Assembly: GCA_017545095.1 (NCBI GenBank) | Contig: JAFYCU010000152.1 | Location: 1-16,556, forward strand | Reading direction: 5' to 3' | Length of the DNA stretch: 16,556 nt | DNA from: Muribaculaceae bacterium | GTDB lineage: Bacteria; Bacteroidota; Bacteroidia; Bacteroidales; Muribaculaceae | Part shown: positions 1 through 8,547 of the stretch, one piece after another | How positions within the stretch are numbered: the stretch's first letter is position 1 | How the letters are laid out: each line of letters starts with the position of its first letter | Notes under the pieces: model-generated | The model's input: the letters and a program-made list of their open reading frames with translations, nothing else | Told to the model about the DNA's origin: nothing | Databases searched by the model: none | Translations under genes and position numbers: made by a program

Positions 1-2
1 AG

Positions 3-236
3 TCCTACAATGGTATGGCCGTGTATAAAATCGGCAAAAACGTGCATCCTGCCGAGCCGGGCGTGAAAGGCGACCTGGATGGCAGCGGAGCCGTGGATGT
101 TGACGACCTGAACATGATTATCAACATCATGCTCGGCAAGGCCGAGACCACCTCGGCAGCCGATGTCACCGGCGACGGCAGCGTGGACGTGGACGACATG
201 AATGCCATTATCAACATAATGTTGGGTAAAGTGTAA
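3..236 (+). CDS. C-terminal end of a secreted dockerin-tailed protein (5' partial)
   Basis: The reading frame is open from base 3, and the first ATG (base 15) lies inside it, so this is most likely the last 77 residues of a longer gene that starts before the window. The visible part is a short linker followed by two dockerin-type calcium loops. The first reads GDLDGSGAVDVDD and is followed by the helix NMIINIML; the second reads DVTGDGSVDVDD and is followed by NAIINIML. The Asp/Gly pattern D-x-D-x-S/D-G-x-x-D-x-x-D is the EF-hand-like loop of type I dockerins, and both loops look intact. In the family such tails bind cohesins and need Ca2+; in Bacteroidales their partner is generally not known to me. 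The catalytic or binding part of the protein cannot be judged from this fragment. The gene ends at TAA 234-236. Confidence 0.85.
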   Translation, partial: SYNGMAVYKIGKNVHPAEPGVKGDLDGSGAVDVDDLNMIINIMLGKAETTSAADVTGDGSVDVDDMNAIINIMLGKV

Positions 237-261
237 ACAATTAGAATTCAGTTTAATTCAA

Positions 262-297
262 GGTTCTGGAGGCAAGCTTGGGCTTGAGTCCAGAACC
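262..297 (+). terminator. Hairpin between the dockerin gene and the PCMD gene
   Basis: A perfect 9-bp inverted repeat (GGTTCTGGA at 262-270, TCCAGAACC at 289-297) encloses a second 5-bp stem (CAAGC 273-277, GCTTG 282-286) with a TTGG loop. Together they form one long hairpin with a 2x2 internal mismatch. It lies 25 nt after the upstream stop and ends 6 nt before the next ATG. There is no T-run after it, so it may be a weak terminator, an mRNA 3'-end stabiliser or a translational element for the next gene. Confidence 0.55.
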
Positions 298-303
298 ATT
301 ATA

Positions 304-1263
304 ATGACCATGAAACGAATCATTTTATTGAGTGGGCTATTGGCCATGATGTGCACTGGCATGCGTGCCGAGGTGGTGGAGCCTATCAAATATGGTAATT
401 TCGAGAATTGGGTCACGCGTCACATCACCGAGTCGAGTGTGATTGGTGGCCAAAAAAAGACTATCTATGCCATCGGCCCCACGCAGACCATCGAGGGTGC
501 TAAGGCATATCGCAATCTGGGCGGCTCGCCGTGGGGCACGTGCAACGTGTTGGCCAAGGTGATGGGCGTGGTCAAGACCAGCAATGCCGTCTTCCCCGAC
601 AAGCACGGCAACGGCGGCTGCGCCAAGCTCACCACCATGATGGAGCATGTGAAGGCCGTGGGAATCATCAACATGGATGTGCTGGTGGCCGGGTCAATCT
701 TTTTGGGCAGCATGCAGGAACCCATTTCCAGCACCAAGAACCCTTACAGCAAAATGGAGATGGGAGTGCCTTTCAAGAAACGCCCCAAATATCTGCAATT
801 CGACTACAAACTCTATGCCCCCACTGGCGACCGCACCTACTCCAGCGGCTTTGGTGCCAAGAAGACGGTTCGCGGCCGCGACTACAGCGAGGTGTTCATC
901 TTGCTTCAGCGTCGCTGGGAGGATGCCAAAGGCAACATCCACGCCGCCCGCGTGGGCACGGGGCGCATGCGCTTCGGAGCCACCACCAACGGGTGGGTGA
1001 CCGCGCACCGCATTCCCATTTGGTATGGCAATATCACCAATCACAAGGGTTATCAAAGCTATATGGGGCTTATACCCAAGGACAAGAGCTATTATGCCCG
1101 CAACAGCAAGGGCAAGATGGTGCCCGTGATCGAGGAGCAGTGGGACGATGCCAACGCCACGCCCACCCACATGATGCTCATGGCATCGAGTGCGTGTGGC
1201 ACAGCCTACATTGGCACGGTGGGCATGACGCTCTGGGTCGATAACTTCGCCCTGGTTTACTAG
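304..1263 (+). CDS. Secreted PCMD-domain protein
   Basis: The product is 319 residues with an N-terminal signal peptide: a basic start, a hydrophobic core, and a likely signal peptidase I site after MRA at about residue 22. The Cys at residue 17 is not in a lipobox (AMMC). The rest resembles the PCMD family (putative carbohydrate metabolism domain) of Bacteroidales. It opens with GNFENW (31-36) and closes with LWVDNFALVY, the last ten residues. The PCMD protein at 9365 has the matching signatures GGFEAW and VWVDDMTLVY. The fold is a beta-sandwich that in related proteins is thought to bind or act on glycans; no catalytic residue can be assigned. It has no dockerin tail, unlike its neighbour upstream. 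An ATG two codons downstream (310) is an equally good start. The stop is only 3 nt from the dihydroorotase start, so the two are probably co-transcribed, an odd pairing of a secreted protein with a pyrimidine enzyme. Confidence 0.75.
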   Translation: MTMKRIILLSGLLAMMCTGMRAEVVEPIKYGNFENWVTRHITESSVIGGQKKTIYAIGPTQTIEGAKAYRNLGGSPWGTCNVLAKVMGVVKTSNAVFPDKHGNGGCAKLTTMMEHVKAVGIINMDVLVAGSIFLGSMQEPISSTKNPYSKMEMGVPFKKRPKYLQFDYKLYAPTGDRTYSSGFGAKKTVRGRDYSEVFILLQRRWEDAKGNIHAARVGTGRMRFGATTNGWVTAHRIPIWYGNITNHKGYQSYMGLIPKDKSYYARNSKGKMVPVIEEQWDDANATPTHMMLMASSACGTAYIGTVGMTLWVDNFALVY

Positions 1264-1266
1264 TCG

Positions 1267-2613
1267 ATGGAGCTGATTCACAATGCCACACTGGTGAGCG
1301 AGGGAGCCATTTGGCACGGCTATTTGGCCCACGAGGGTGGCATGATTGCTGCCGTGGGTCGTGGCGAGCCCGATGAGTCGCTCATCAGCCATGCCACACG
1401 GGTGGTGGATGCTGGCGGCGACTTGCTGCTGCCTGGGGTGATTGACGAGCATGTGCACCTGCGTGAGCCAGGCATGACCCACAAGGGCGATATCGCCAGC
1501 GAAACACGCGCGGCGCTGGCCGGTGGGGTGACTACGGTGATGGATATGCCCAATGTGGTGCCGCCCACGGTCACGCAAGCTGCCCTCGATGACAAACTCG
1601 AGCGGTTGGCGCACTTGTCGGTGACCAACTACAGCGTCTATGTGGGAGCCACCACCGACAACATCGACTGGTTGCGCTCGCTCGACTATCGCCATGTGGC
1701 TGGGGTGAAGGTGTTTATGGGCTCCTCGACGGGTGGCATGCTGCTCGACGACGACGCGTCCTTGCACCGCTTGTTTGCCACCATGCCGGCCTTGATTGCC
1801 GCGCACTGCGAGGACGAGGGCATGATTGCCGCCGCCCGTGCCCGCTGGCAAGCCGTGAACGGCGAAGCCATCCCTGCCGAGGCGCATCCGCTCATCCGCA
1901 GCCGCGAGGCTTGTGTGGCCAGCACGCGCCGTGCCGTGGAGCTGGCGCGTGACACCGGGGCTCGACTGCACGTGCTGCACCTCACCACCCAGGATGAACT
2001 CGCGTTTTTTGATTCGCACAAGCCGTTGGCCGAGAAGCGCATCACGGCCGAAGCCTGTGTGGGGCACCTGTGGTTCAGCGATGAGGACTATGCCCGTCTG
2101 GGCAACCGCATCCGTGTGAATCCCGCCGTGAAGACCGCTGCCGACCGCGCCGCGCTGCGCCATGCCGTGGCGGTTGCGCTTGTTGATACCGTGGCCACCG
2201 ACCATGCACCGCATTTGCTTTCCGAGAAAAGTGAAAATAACTTAAAAGTTCCGTCTGGAATGCCTTTGGCACAGTTTTCGCTAATCACTATGTTGGAACT
2301 GGCCCGTCAAGGTGTGTTCACGCTCCAGCGCGTGGTGCAAGCCATGTGCCACGCACCGGCCCAGCTGTTTGCTATCGACCGCCGAGGCTTTTTGCGCGAG
2401 GGTTACTTTGCCGACCTGGTGCAGGTGCATCCAGTGGAAGATGGATGGCAAATCGCCGATGCCGATGTGCGCTCGCGGTGCCGATGGACTCCACTTGTCG
2501 ATGCCGTGATGCATCACCGCGTGGTGCGCACCTGGGTGAACGGACATTGCGCCTACGATCGTGGCACACTTCGCGACGAGGTGATGGGTCGTCAGCTCGT
2601 GTTTAACCGATAA
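1267..2613 (+). CDS. pyrC: Dihydroorotase
   Basis: This is a cytoplasmic zinc amidohydrolase that closes carbamoyl-aspartate to dihydroorotate in de novo pyrimidine synthesis. The 448 residues match the long dihydroorotase/hydantoinase-like group. Metal and substrate motifs are complete: DEHVHLREPG (His62, His64 for metal; Arg66 for the substrate carboxylate), GVKVFMGSS (Lys148, placed as the carboxylated bridging Lys of this group), AHCED (His180), HVLHLTT (His238) and ATDHAPH (Asp312). A composite sheet at both ends (about 1-55 and 370-448) flanks the barrel, as in the superfamily. The ATG chosen is the first in the frame, 3 nt after the PCMD stop. The ATPase gene follows after 11 nt, so these three genes look like one transcript. 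No promoter of its own was seen. Other cyclic amidohydrolases (hydantoinase, allantoinase) are the alternatives, but the HLREPG and TDHAPH motifs favour dihydroorotase. Confidence 0.9.
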   Translation: MELIHNATLVSEGAIWHGYLAHEGGMIAAVGRGEPDESLISHATRVVDAGGDLLLPGVIDEHVHLREPGMTHKGDIASETRAALAGGVTTVMDMPNVVPPTVTQAALDDKLERLAHLSVTNYSVYVGATTDNIDWLRSLDYRHVAGVKVFMGSSTGGMLLDDDASLHRLFATMPALIAAHCEDEGMIAAARARWQAVNGEAIPAEAHPLIRSREACVASTRRAVELARDTGARLHVLHLTTQDELAFFDSHKPLAEKRITAEACVGHLWFSDEDYARLGNRIRVNPAVKTAADRAALRHAVAVALVDTVATDHAPHLLSEKSENNLKVPSGMPLAQFSLITMLELARQGVFTLQRVVQAMCHAPAQLFAIDRRGFLREGYFADLVQVHPVEDGWQIADADVRSRCRWTPLVDAVMHHRVVRTWVNGHCAYDRGTLRDEVMGRQLVFNR

Positions 2614-2624
2614 CCGCTCTACGC

Positions 2625-5270
2625 ATGAAAACGTTCAAAGGACTCACCGAGCAACAGGTGCTCGACAGTAGGCAGCGACATGGCGACAATGTGCTCACAC
2701 CGCCGCCACGACGCTCGCTGTGGGTGCAATTCATCGACAAGTTCAACGACCCGCTCATCAAGATTCTGCTGGTGGCCTTGCTCCTCTCGGCAGGATTGGC
2801 GGTGTGGGAATATGTGAAACTGGGCAGCAGCTTCGAGGTGCTGCTTGAGCCGGTGGGCATTTTTGTGGCCGTCATATTGGCCACCATGGTGGGATTCGTC
2901 GTCGAGGTCAAGGCCAATAAGAAATTCGAGATCCTCAATCGCTCCACCGATGACCTGCCTGTGAAGGTGATGCGCGATGGCCATGTGCGCCAGGTGCCCC
3001 GCCGCGACGTGGTGGTGGGCGATATCGTGCTTCTCGATGCTGGCGAGCGCGTGCCGGCCGATGGACGACTGGTCGAAAGTGTGGCCATGAGTGTGGACGA
3101 GAGCTCGCTCACCGGCGAGCCCCAGGCGTGGAAGTCGCATCGCGCAGCCGATGTGGAGGCGCATGAGCAAGCCACCTATCCCGCTAATCAGTTGCTGCGC
3201 GGCAGCACGGTGATGGAGGGCAATGGCGTGATGCAGGTGGAGCGCGTGGGCGATGCCACCGAATATGGCAAAGTGGCCACCGAGGCGCAAATCGACACCG
3301 ACGTGAAGACACCCCTCATGCTGCAACTCGACCGCCTGGGGCGCATCATTGCACGCTACAGTTATGTGATCGCGTTCCTGGTCATCGTGGGCCGCATGCT
3401 GGTGTATTTCCTGAACGAAGGCACCGATGTGGATGCCGTGGATGCCATACAATATGCCATCGAGACGGTGATGATTGCCGTCACGCTCATCGTGGTGAGC
3501 GTGCCCGAGGGATTGCCCATGAGCATCACACTGAGTTTGGCCTTGAGCATGCACCGCATGTTGCGCACGGGCAATCTGGTGCGGCGCATGCACGCTTGCG
3601 AAACCATGGGGGCCACCACGGTGATTTGCACCGACAAGACGGGAACGCTCACGCAGAACCAGATGCAGGTGGCTCAGGCCGAATTCGGCGAGCATGAGGC
3701 GGCTATCATCCACATGAGCCTGGCCTGCAATGCCACCGCCCACCTCGACGACAGCGACTCTAACCGCGTGAAGGTGATTGGCAACCCCACCGAGGGAGCG
3801 TTGCTGCTGTGGCTGCGTGGGCAGGAGGTGGACTACATGGCCTTGCGCGAGCAGTGCGCTGTGGAGCGTCAGCTGCCCTTCACCACCGAGCGCAAATGCA
3901 TGGCCACGGTGGTGCGGCGCGATGATGGCACGCGCTGGATGCTGCTCAAGGGTGCTCCCGAGGTGGTGATGCAGCGATGCCACCTGCAAGATGTCAATAT
4001 TAACAATCAACTGCGTGACTATCAGCGCAAAGCCATGCGCACGCTGGCTTTCGCCTATGCACCGCTGAATGATGAGGCATCTACCAGCGAAACCGACCTG
4101 CTTACTCTGGTCCCGTGGCAGTTCTTGGGCTATGTGGCCATCAGCGACCCCGTGCGCCCCGATGTGCCCGATGCCATTCGCGACTGCCAACAAGCCGGCG
4201 TGAAAGTTAAAATCATCACGGGCGACAACCCCGACACCGCGCGCGAGGTGGCCCGCCAGGTGGGCATCTGGACCGAAGCCGACGACCGCGACCCGCTGGC
4301 TGTGGTCACTGGCCCCGACTTTGCCGCTATGGCCGAGGACGAAGCCCTGGAACTGGTGCGGCATCTCAAGGTGATGGCCCGGGCGCGACCGGCCGACAAG
4401 GCGCGCATGGTGGATCTGCTGCAGCGCTGTGGCGAGGTGGTGGCCGTGACCGGCGATGGCACCAACGACGCACCGGCACTCAAGAAAGCCCACGTGGGTC
4501 TGTCGATGGGCGATGGCACCCATGTGGCACGCGAGGCCAGCGACATCACCATCCTGGGCAACTCGTTTGCAAGCATCAACAAGGCTGTGCTGTGGGGGCG
4601 TTCGCTCTACCGCAACATCCAGCGGTTCATCATCTTCCAGCTCGCCGTCAACGTGTGCGCCTGCGTGGTGGTGGGGGTGTGTGCGTTCTTCAGCAAGGTG
4701 TCGCCGCTGTCGGTGACGCAGATGCTGTGGGTGAACCTGATTATGGACACCTTTGCCGCTCTGGCACTGGCCTCGTTGCCGCCCAACAGCATTGTGATGC
4801 GCGTGCCGCCGCGTCAGCAAGGCGAGAGCATCATCACGCGGTCGATGTGGTGGTTTATCATTGGCACCGGCGGATTGTTTGCCGTGGCCATGCTTGGCCT
4901 GTTCTTCTATTTCCTGCATCGCCATGTGGCAGGCGAGGGTGGCAGCCTCATCAGCCAGCTCATCAGCACACGCGAGTTGGCCCTGTTCTTCACCACCTTT
5001 GTCATGCTCCAGTTCTGGAATTTGTTCAACGCGCGGTCGTTTGACACAGGTCACAGCGCGTTCCACAACCTGAGCGGCACGGCCACGTTCTTTGCGGTGG
5101 CTGCGGTGATACTTGTGGGGCAGGTGCTGATTGTGCAGGTGACTCACTCGGTGTTTAACGTGGAGCCGCTGCAATGGGACGACTGGCTGATAATCAGTGG
5201 TGTTACATCGCTGGTGATGCTGTTTGGCGAATTGTGGCACAGGGTGAATAGAATGAAAAAAATGCGCTGA
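2625..5270 (+). CDS. Calcium-transporting P-type ATPase, type IIB (PMCA-like)
   Basis: The product is an 881-residue inner-membrane ATP-driven cation pump. The whole P-type layout is present: an N-terminal cytosolic stretch; M1-M2 (about 44-94); an actuator domain with LTGEP (162-166); M3-M4 with the PEGLP ion-site motif (294-298); the phosphorylated Asp337 in DKTGTLT; the nucleotide-domain KGAPE (442-446); TGDNPDTA (532-539); the GDGTNDAP hinge motif (610-617); and M5-M10 to the end. M6 carries VNLIMDTFAALAL, with Asn704 and Asp708 in the pattern of plasma-membrane calcium ATPases. This points to Ca2+ export rather than Na+/K+ or heavy-metal transport; other divalent ions cannot be excluded. 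Length and motifs are intact. It is the third gene of a tight run after pyrC, and no hairpin follows it. A new promoter begins only 3 nt after its stop. Confidence 0.9.
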   Translation: MKTFKGLTEQQVLDSRQRHGDNVLTPPPRRSLWVQFIDKFNDPLIKILLVALLLSAGLAVWEYVKLGSSFEVLLEPVGIFVAVILATMVGFVVEVKANKKFEILNRSTDDLPVKVMRDGHVRQVPRRDVVVGDIVLLDAGERVPADGRLVESVAMSVDESSLTGEPQAWKSHRAADVEAHEQATYPANQLLRGSTVMEGNGVMQVERVGDATEYGKVATEAQIDTDVKTPLMLQLDRLGRIIARYSYVIAFLVIVGRMLVYFLNEGTDVDAVDAIQYAIETVMIAVTLIVVSVPEGLPMSITLSLALSMHRMLRTGNLVRRMHACETMGATTVICTDKTGTLTQNQMQVAQAEFGEHEAAIIHMSLACNATAHLDDSDSNRVKVIGNPTEGALLLWLRGQEVDYMALREQCAVERQLPFTTERKCMATVVRRDDGTRWMLLKGAPEVVMQRCHLQDVNINNQLRDYQRKAMRTLAFAYAPLNDEASTSETDLLTLVPWQFLGYVAISDPVRPDVPDAIRDCQQAGVKVKIITGDNPDTAREVARQVGIWTEADDRDPLAVVTGPDFAAMAEDEALELVRHLKVMARARPADKARMVDLLQRCGEVVAVTGDGTNDAPALKKAHVGLSMGDGTHVAREASDITILGNSFASINKAVLWGRSLYRNIQRFIIFQLAVNVCACVVVGVCAFFSKVSPLSVTQMLWVNLIMDTFAALALASLPPNSIVMRVPPRQQGESIITRSMWWFIIGTGGLFAVAMLGLFFYFLHRHVAGEGGSLISQLISTRELALFFTTFVMLQFWNLFNARSFDTGHSAFHNLSGTATFFAVAAVILVGQVLIVQVTHSVFNVEPLQWDDWLIISGVTSLVMLFGELWHRVNRMKKMR

Positions 5271-5272
5271 AA

Positions 5273-5304
5273 TTTGCACGTTCGGCGAATTGGCAGTAAT
5301 TTTG
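5273..5304 (+). promoter_or_regulatory. Bacteroidetes-type promoter for the dehydratase/surface-protein run
   Basis: TTTG at 5273-5276, a 20-nt spacer, and TAATTTTG at 5297-5304 match the Bacteroidetes primary-sigma consensus TTTG-N19-21-TAnnTTTG exactly. The dehydratase ATG lies 26 nt after the -7 box, leaving a short leader. This is the best promoter in the window and separates the Ca2+-ATPase transcript from the downstream run. Confidence 0.8.
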
Positions 5305-5330
5305 CATTTTCTCTCTAAAAGGGAATATGT

Positions 5331-7352
5331 ATGAGAGCATTCCTTGATACGATTATCAACCGCTTGCTCGACCTCAAGTTCATGCGGTCGTTCAAAATCA
5401 ACACCACCCCGCGATGGGTGATTCTGTTGATTGATATGCTGGTTGTCACGTTCAGCTATGCAGTGGTGTTTGCGGCCGATATGTATGCCTCGCGCACCAT
5501 TGCCTCGCCGTCGTCGATGCTCACAGGATGGCTGGTAGTGCTCTGTGTCTATTTCGTTGTCACCTACCTCACCAAGAGCTACACCTGCGTGATTCGCCTG
5601 TCGGTGATTGAGGACCTCTACCGCACGTTTCTGGTGGTGGCCATCTCCACCCTGATTTTGCTTGTGCTCAACATGGTCTATGCCATGTTGTCGCAGCATG
5701 TGCTCTACAGCTACTGGGACGTGATGGTGACGGGCACACTCACCTTCTCGATTATGATGGTGGAGCGGCTGGTAATCAAGTATTTGTATATGCGCATGAC
5801 CAATCGTGGTCCAGGTCGGCGGCGCGTGCTGGTGCTGGGCACCTCGCTCGACTCGCTCATCCTGGCCAATGCGCTCAAGAACGAAATTGACGGCAAGTAC
5901 AATCCCATTGGACTGCTCAGCATCAAACCCGATGAACAGGCCAGCAGTCTGAACGGCTTCAAGGTGTTCCGCTTCAATCCCGAGGATGCCAGCAACGTGT
6001 TTGTGGAGCACAGCATCTATGCGCTTATCTTCGACTCCGCCAGCAAACCGCTCATGACCAACGGCTTTGCCGACTATTTCCTGCGCAACAACATCACCCT
6101 GCTCTTTATTAATAAGGTGGAGGAGTATGGTGGCGACGATGACAAAACGTCTGAGCAGGCCACCAGCATCTCCACCTATGTGAAGGAGGTGCAAATCGAG
6201 GACTTGCTGGGTCGCGAGCCCATCAAGTTGGGCAATGCTCTGGTGAGCAACACCATTCGTGGTGGCTGTGTGCTCATCACCGGTGCTTGCGGCTCCATTG
6301 GCAGCGAAATCGTGCGGCAGGTGGCCAGCTACAAGGCTGGTACCATCGTACTCGTGGACCAGGCCGAGACACCCATGCACGACCTGCACTTGGAGATGGC
6401 ACGCGACTATCCCGATGCCGAGGTGGTGCTCTTCCTGGGCGACGTGCAAAACAAGGCACGCATGGAGGAGGCTTTCAGCCAATACCATCCCAAGTTTGTG
6501 TTCCATGCAGCGGCCTACAAACATGTGCCCATGATGGAAATCAACCCTACCGAGGCCATTCTCACCAATGTGATGGGCACGAGAAACATTGCTGATTTGG
6601 CACTCAAATATGGTGTTTACAAGTTTGTGATGATTTCCACCGACAAGGCTGTTAATCCCACCAACATCATGGGCTGTTCCAAGCGCTTGGCCGAGATTTA
6701 CTGCCAGTCGCTCTTCTTCGATGCCACGCATCGCGGCTTGGGCACGCAGTTCATCACCACACGCTTTGGGAATGTGTTGGGCAGCAACGGCTCGGTGATT
6801 CCGCTGTTCCGCAAGCAGATTGCCGCCGGGGGGCCCGTCACCGTCACGCACAAGGACATCATTCGCTACTTCATGACCATTCCCGAGGCCTGCTCGCTGG
6901 TGCTCGAGGCCGGATGCATGGGTAGCGGAGGCGAAATCTACATCTTCGACATGGGGCGGCCGGTGCGCATCTACGATCTCGCCGAACGCATGATCTCGCT
7001 CGCCGGACTCAAGCCGCATGTCGACATCCAAATCAAGGAGGTGGGTCTGAGGCCGGGCGAGAAGCTCTTCGAGGAACTGCTCAACGACAAGGAGAAGACC
7101 ACCGCCACCGTAAATAAGAAAATTATGATTGCGCGTGTGCGCACCTACGACTATCGCGAGGTGTGCGACCGCATCGAGCAAATCGTGCAGCTTGCCAGCC
7201 AAGGCCGCGAGCACGACATGGTGCTGACCATGAAGCAATTTGTGCCCGAATACAAGAGCAACCATTCCCGTTTCGAGGCCATCGACGATGAGATTGCCCA
7301 GACCGAGAAGAGCAAGCCACTAACCGAATCAACTACCGAGAACTACCAGTGA
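5331..7352 (+). CDS. Membrane NDP-sugar 4,6-dehydratase (CapD/PglF/FlaA1-like) for surface polysaccharide
   Basis: The 673 residues have the full long form of this family: about four N-terminal membrane helices (between residues 29 and 150), a Rossmann-like CoA/NAD-binding middle domain (about 163-300, starting VLVLG), and a C-terminal extended SDR domain. The nucleotide motif is TGACGSIG (317-324). The active site has the Asp438-Lys439 pair (STDKA) and Met447...Lys451 in place of the usual Tyr-x3-Lys. That is the hallmark of UDP-GlcNAc 4,6-dehydratases such as PglF. The likely reaction is UDP-HexNAc to the 4-keto-6-deoxy sugar, the first step to diacetylated or 6-deoxy amino sugars in capsule, O-antigen or glycoprotein glycans. 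The exact nucleotide sugar is not readable. The N-terminal half faces or spans the inner membrane. It opens a run of five genes from its own promoter, and the lipoprotein ATG follows its stop by 5 nt, linking glycan synthesis with exported proteins. Confidence 0.88.
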   Translation: MRAFLDTIINRLLDLKFMRSFKINTTPRWVILLIDMLVVTFSYAVVFAADMYASRTIASPSSMLTGWLVVLCVYFVVTYLTKSYTCVIRLSVIEDLYRTFLVVAISTLILLVLNMVYAMLSQHVLYSYWDVMVTGTLTFSIMMVERLVIKYLYMRMTNRGPGRRRVLVLGTSLDSLILANALKNEIDGKYNPIGLLSIKPDEQASSLNGFKVFRFNPEDASNVFVEHSIYALIFDSASKPLMTNGFADYFLRNNITLLFINKVEEYGGDDDKTSEQATSISTYVKEVQIEDLLGREPIKLGNALVSNTIRGGCVLITGACGSIGSEIVRQVASYKAGTIVLVDQAETPMHDLHLEMARDYPDAEVVLFLGDVQNKARMEEAFSQYHPKFVFHAAAYKHVPMMEINPTEAILTNVMGTRNIADLALKYGVYKFVMISTDKAVNPTNIMGCSKRLAEIYCQSLFFDATHRGLGTQFITTRFGNVLGSNGSVIPLFRKQIAAGGPVTVTHKDIIRYFMTIPEACSLVLEAGCMGSGGEIYIFDMGRPVRIYDLAERMISLAGLKPHVDIQIKEVGLRPGEKLFEELLNDKEKTTATVNKKIMIARVRTYDYREVCDRIEQIVQLASQGREHDMVLTMKQFVPEYKSNHSRFEAIDDEIAQTEKSKPLTESTTENYQ

Positions 7353-7357
7353 GAACA

Positions 7358-8515
7358 ATGAAAATTAAAGCCATTCACCGCGGCTTGATGGCCGCAACGT
7401 TGGTCGTGATGGCCACATCATGTTTCAAAGACGAACCCCTCAATGCCGAGTGCGATATCGAGCACGTGAGCTTGAAGGTCGATAATCCCGAACAGTTCTT
7501 TTTCCAAATCACCGATGCTGAGCGCAATGTGCTCTCGACCGACAGCGTCATTACCATTGCCGTGCGCAGCCATGCCGATGTCACCGCACTGGCACCCACG
7601 TTCACCCTCACCGATGGGGCCACCGTGGTGCCGGCCAGCGGCAGTGTGCAGGACTTCTCTCACGGGCCGGTGCTCTACACCGTCACCTCGCAGGACGGCC
7701 AGTGGACACGCCGCTACCGCATTTCCTATGTGCCCACGCTGGTCACCGTGAGCGACACGCTCAAGATTGATTTTGAACACTACGAGCTCGAGGCGAAGAA
7801 CAAGAAATACTACGTGTGGATGCAGCCTCAGGACGATGGCACGCTCTCGCCGCTGTGGGCCACCGGCAACAGCGGCTTCTGGGTTGCCCGCCGCTCGGCG
7901 GCCCTCGACGAGTATCCCACCACCCCCGAGCCCAACGGCATGGACGGTGCCTGCCTGCGACTGGTGACACGCGACACCGGTCCGCTGGGGGCAAGCATGA
8001 ACAAGGCCATTGCCGCCGGAAACTTCTTCATGGGCGAGTTCGACCTCACCGTGGCCACCAAGGAACCGCTCAAGGCCACACGATTCGGCAAGCCCTTCGA
8101 CCGCAAGCCCGTGAAACTCATCGGGTATTACCAATACACCCCCGGAGCCACGTTTATCGACAAGGACAAGAAACCCGTTGAGGGGCGCACCGACTGTGGC
8201 TCGGCCTATGCCGTGCTCTATCGCAATCACGATGCCCAGGGCAACGAGGTGATGCTCTTTGGCGACGACGTGCAGACCAACCCCAACATTGTGGCCTTGG
8301 CCAAGGTGAGCGACATCCATTCCACCACGGTGTGGACACCTTTCGAAGCCGAATTTGTCTATACAACCGACATCGACCCGCAGCTGCTCAGCGACATGGG
8401 CTACAGCCTCACGGTGGTGTTCTCGTCGAGTGTGGACGGCGACCGATTCGAAGGGGCCATCGGCAGCCAAATGCTTGTGGACAAAGCGCGTGTGGTGTGC
8501 ACACGCCAAGAGTGA
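7358..8515 (+). CDS. PCMD-domain surface lipoprotein
   Basis: From ATG 7358 the protein is 385 residues; a GTG three codons earlier (7349) overlaps the upstream stop and is less likely. A type II signal peptide ends in ATS-Cys22. The residues after the Cys are FKDEP, matching the Bacteroidetes lipoprotein export signal (x-K-D/E-D/E-x) that sends lipoproteins to the outer face of the outer membrane. Residues about 30-127 form a beta-rich Ig-like stretch ending in a RRYRISYV strand, as in DUF5018-like domains that often precede PCMD. Residues about 135-385 are the PCMD domain, with GSAYAVLYRN (281-290) and the closing strand MLVDKARVV. No catalytic residues are evident. It follows the dehydratase by 5 nt and precedes an outer-membrane barrel, so it probably works at the cell surface with them. 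Glycan binding is the family-based guess. Confidence 0.82.
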   Translation: MKIKAIHRGLMAATLVVMATSCFKDEPLNAECDIEHVSLKVDNPEQFFFQITDAERNVLSTDSVITIAVRSHADVTALAPTFTLTDGATVVPASGSVQDFSHGPVLYTVTSQDGQWTRRYRISYVPTLVTVSDTLKIDFEHYELEAKNKKYYVWMQPQDDGTLSPLWATGNSGFWVARRSAALDEYPTTPEPNGMDGACLRLVTRDTGPLGASMNKAIAAGNFFMGEFDLTVATKEPLKATRFGKPFDRKPVKLIGYYQYTPGATFIDKDKKPVEGRTDCGSAYAVLYRNHDAQGNEVMLFGDDVQTNPNIVALAKVSDIHSTTVWTPFEAEFVYTTDIDPQLLSDMGYSLTVVFSSSVDGDRFEGAIGSQMLVDKARVVCTRQE

Positions 8516-8547
8516 GGTGTTAATATCAATCGTCGTTTGAAAATTAA

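Noticed and set aside
694..2214. A 506-codon minus-strand frame over the PCMD and dihydroorotase genes.
   Set aside because: Same reason: it shadows two motif-complete plus-strand genes, is rich in His, Gly and Ala, and has no recognisable start region or family.
2619..7265. A 1548-codon open frame on the minus strand spanning the Ca2+ ATPase and dehydratase genes.
   Set aside because: The translation is full of His and Gly/Ala runs with no recognisable domain, as expected from the reverse of GTG/ATG-rich coding DNA. Both plus-strand genes have complete family motifs and a promoter lies between them. Its length reflects codon bias.
7349..7357. GTG start giving three extra residues to the PCMD lipoprotein.
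   Set aside because: It overlaps the dehydratase stop and adds nothing to the signal peptide; ATG 7358 gives a standard lipoprotein start.
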